Assembly: GCA_937871985.1 (NCBI GenBank)
Contig: CALMPB010000022.1
Span: 1 to 5,488, forward strand
DNA: 5,488 bases
Source of the DNA: an uncultured Burkholderiaceae bacterium
Lineage (GTDB): Bacteria > Pseudomonadota > Gammaproteobacteria > Burkholderiales > Burkholderiaceae
Direction: 5' to 3'
Positions 4,825 to 5,488 of this stretch are shown one piece after another (position 1 is the stretch's first letter; every line of letters begins with the position of its first letter). The notes under the pieces were generated by a model, which saw only the letters and a program-made list of their open reading frames with translations, searched no databases and was not told where the DNA came from. Both the position numbers and the translations under genes were made by a program.

Positions 4825-5488
4825 ATGTCGTCCACCTTGATGCCGACCGGCGTCGCAGCCGTGGACGTCTATCAACCGGAAGCGGGCCAGCCCCCCAGAC
4901 AAGGTGCCGGAGCCCGCGCAAGCACGTTTTTGCTGCGGAGCCTACTTCGCCGGGTCATCCGCAAAGGCACGTTGACCTTGATGACACCCGACGGCTGCGC
5001 CTGCGACATCGGTCATGGCGAGCCCTCGGTCACAATCCGGATCACTGATCACGCCACGGTGCGGGGGCTGTTTCTCAATCCCGACCTGGTGCTAGGCGAA
5101 GCCTATATGGACGGCACACTCGTCGTCGAAGGCGGACGAGTCCACGATCTGCTTGATCTCTGCCTCGCCAATCTCGGCTGGGACACGGGACATTGGGTCC
5201 AGCGCGCCCGGTCGATTGGCCGGCGCCTAGGGCGACGCCTGGCGCAGCACAATCCGGTTTCTAGCTCCCGCGCCAACGTGGCCCACCACTACGATCTTTC
5301 CGACATGCTGTATGAGCTGTTCCTCGACGCCGACCGCCAATACTCCTGCGCCTACTACCTGTCGCCCGACGACACGCTGGAGCAGGCCCAGGATCAGAAG
5401 AAGCGGCATATTGCAGCCAAGCTTCTGCTGCGGGCCGGCCAGCGCGTTCTCGACATCGGCTCGGGATGGGGCGGGCTGGCCCTTCACC
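4825..5488 (+). CDS. cfa: Cyclopropane-fatty-acyl-phospholipid synthase, 5' part (runs off the window)
   Basis: The enzyme adds a methylene group from S-adenosylmethionine to cis double bonds of membrane phospholipid acyl chains, acting at the inner face of the membrane. The first 221 residues are present, about half of the usual 380-420. The N-terminal domain covers about 35-125, including RKGTLTL, LNPDLVLGEAYMDGTLVVEGG and the following helical part. The catalytic domain begins with VAHHYDLSD (152-160), then QYSCAYY (172-178), whose Cys175 matches the active-site Cys139 of E. coli Cfa, then the SAM-binding motif VLDIGSGWGG (208-217). The frame has no stop up to the right edge. The start at 4825 is chosen for its GGAGG; starts at 4702 or 4714 would add 41 or 37 residues unlike the family. 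Cfa is typically raised in stationary phase and under acid, which fits a stress locus. It lies 279 bp after the exported-protein gene, so co-transcription is uncertain. Confidence 0.9.
   Translation, partial: MSSTLMPTGVAAVDVYQPEAGQPPRQGAGARASTFLLRSLLRRVIRKGTLTLMTPDGCACDIGHGEPSVTIRITDHATVRGLFLNPDLVLGEAYMDGTLVVEGGRVHDLLDLCLANLGWDTGHWVQRARSIGRRLGRRLAQHNPVSSSRANVAHHYDLSDMLYELFLDADRQYSCAYYLSPDDTLEQAQDQKKRHIAAKLLLRAGQRVLDIGSGWGGLALH

Noticed and set aside
1..5488. CRISPR arrays, tRNA or rRNA genes, phage or toxin-antitoxin modules
   Set aside because: No regularly spaced repeats, no tRNA-like cloverleaf sequence and no characteristic protein pairs were seen on either strand.

Overview
The window reads as GC-rich proteobacterial DNA, most likely from an alphaproteobacterium of the Rhizobiales type. 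This rests on codon and base composition, FNR/FixK-type boxes and the general look of the proteins, and the genus cannot be fixed from the sequence. It looks like an accessory stress locus with one large intact gene, two decayed genes, an intact insertion sequence, a small exported-protein gene and the first half of a lipid-modification gene.

Layout, left to right. Positions 1-133 carry a frameshifted piece that resembles the middle of MgtC, followed by about 190 bp with no clear content. Positions 321-2939 encode a complete P-type Mg2+-transporting ATPase of the MgtA/MgtB type. Just downstream, with its own ribosome binding site, is the broken start of a NUDIX hydrolase (2967-3181). An 821-bp IS5-family element (3226-4046) follows. 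It has 17-bp perfect terminal inverted repeats, TA flanks and a transposase on the minus strand split over two frames at a run that could slip by -1. Immediately to its right lie two FNR/FixK-like palindromes (4060-4073 and 4095-4108) in front of a small Cys-containing exported-protein gene (4132-4545). A gene-poor stretch with a strong GC hairpin (4546-4824) leads to the 5' half of a cyclopropane-fatty-acyl-phospholipid synthase, which runs off the right edge.

How they may work together (inference): the FNR/FixK boxes point to control by low oxygen of the small gene and possibly of what follows. Mg2+ import by an MgtA-type pump and cyclopropane modification of membrane lipids are both typical envelope or stress-adaptation functions. 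The decayed mgtC and NUDIX pieces and the IS suggest that the locus is being remodelled. Nothing in the window is clearly a wholly new system. The parts most worth a second look are the paired regulatory boxes with the unrecognised exported protein, and the mgtC remnant next to mgtA.
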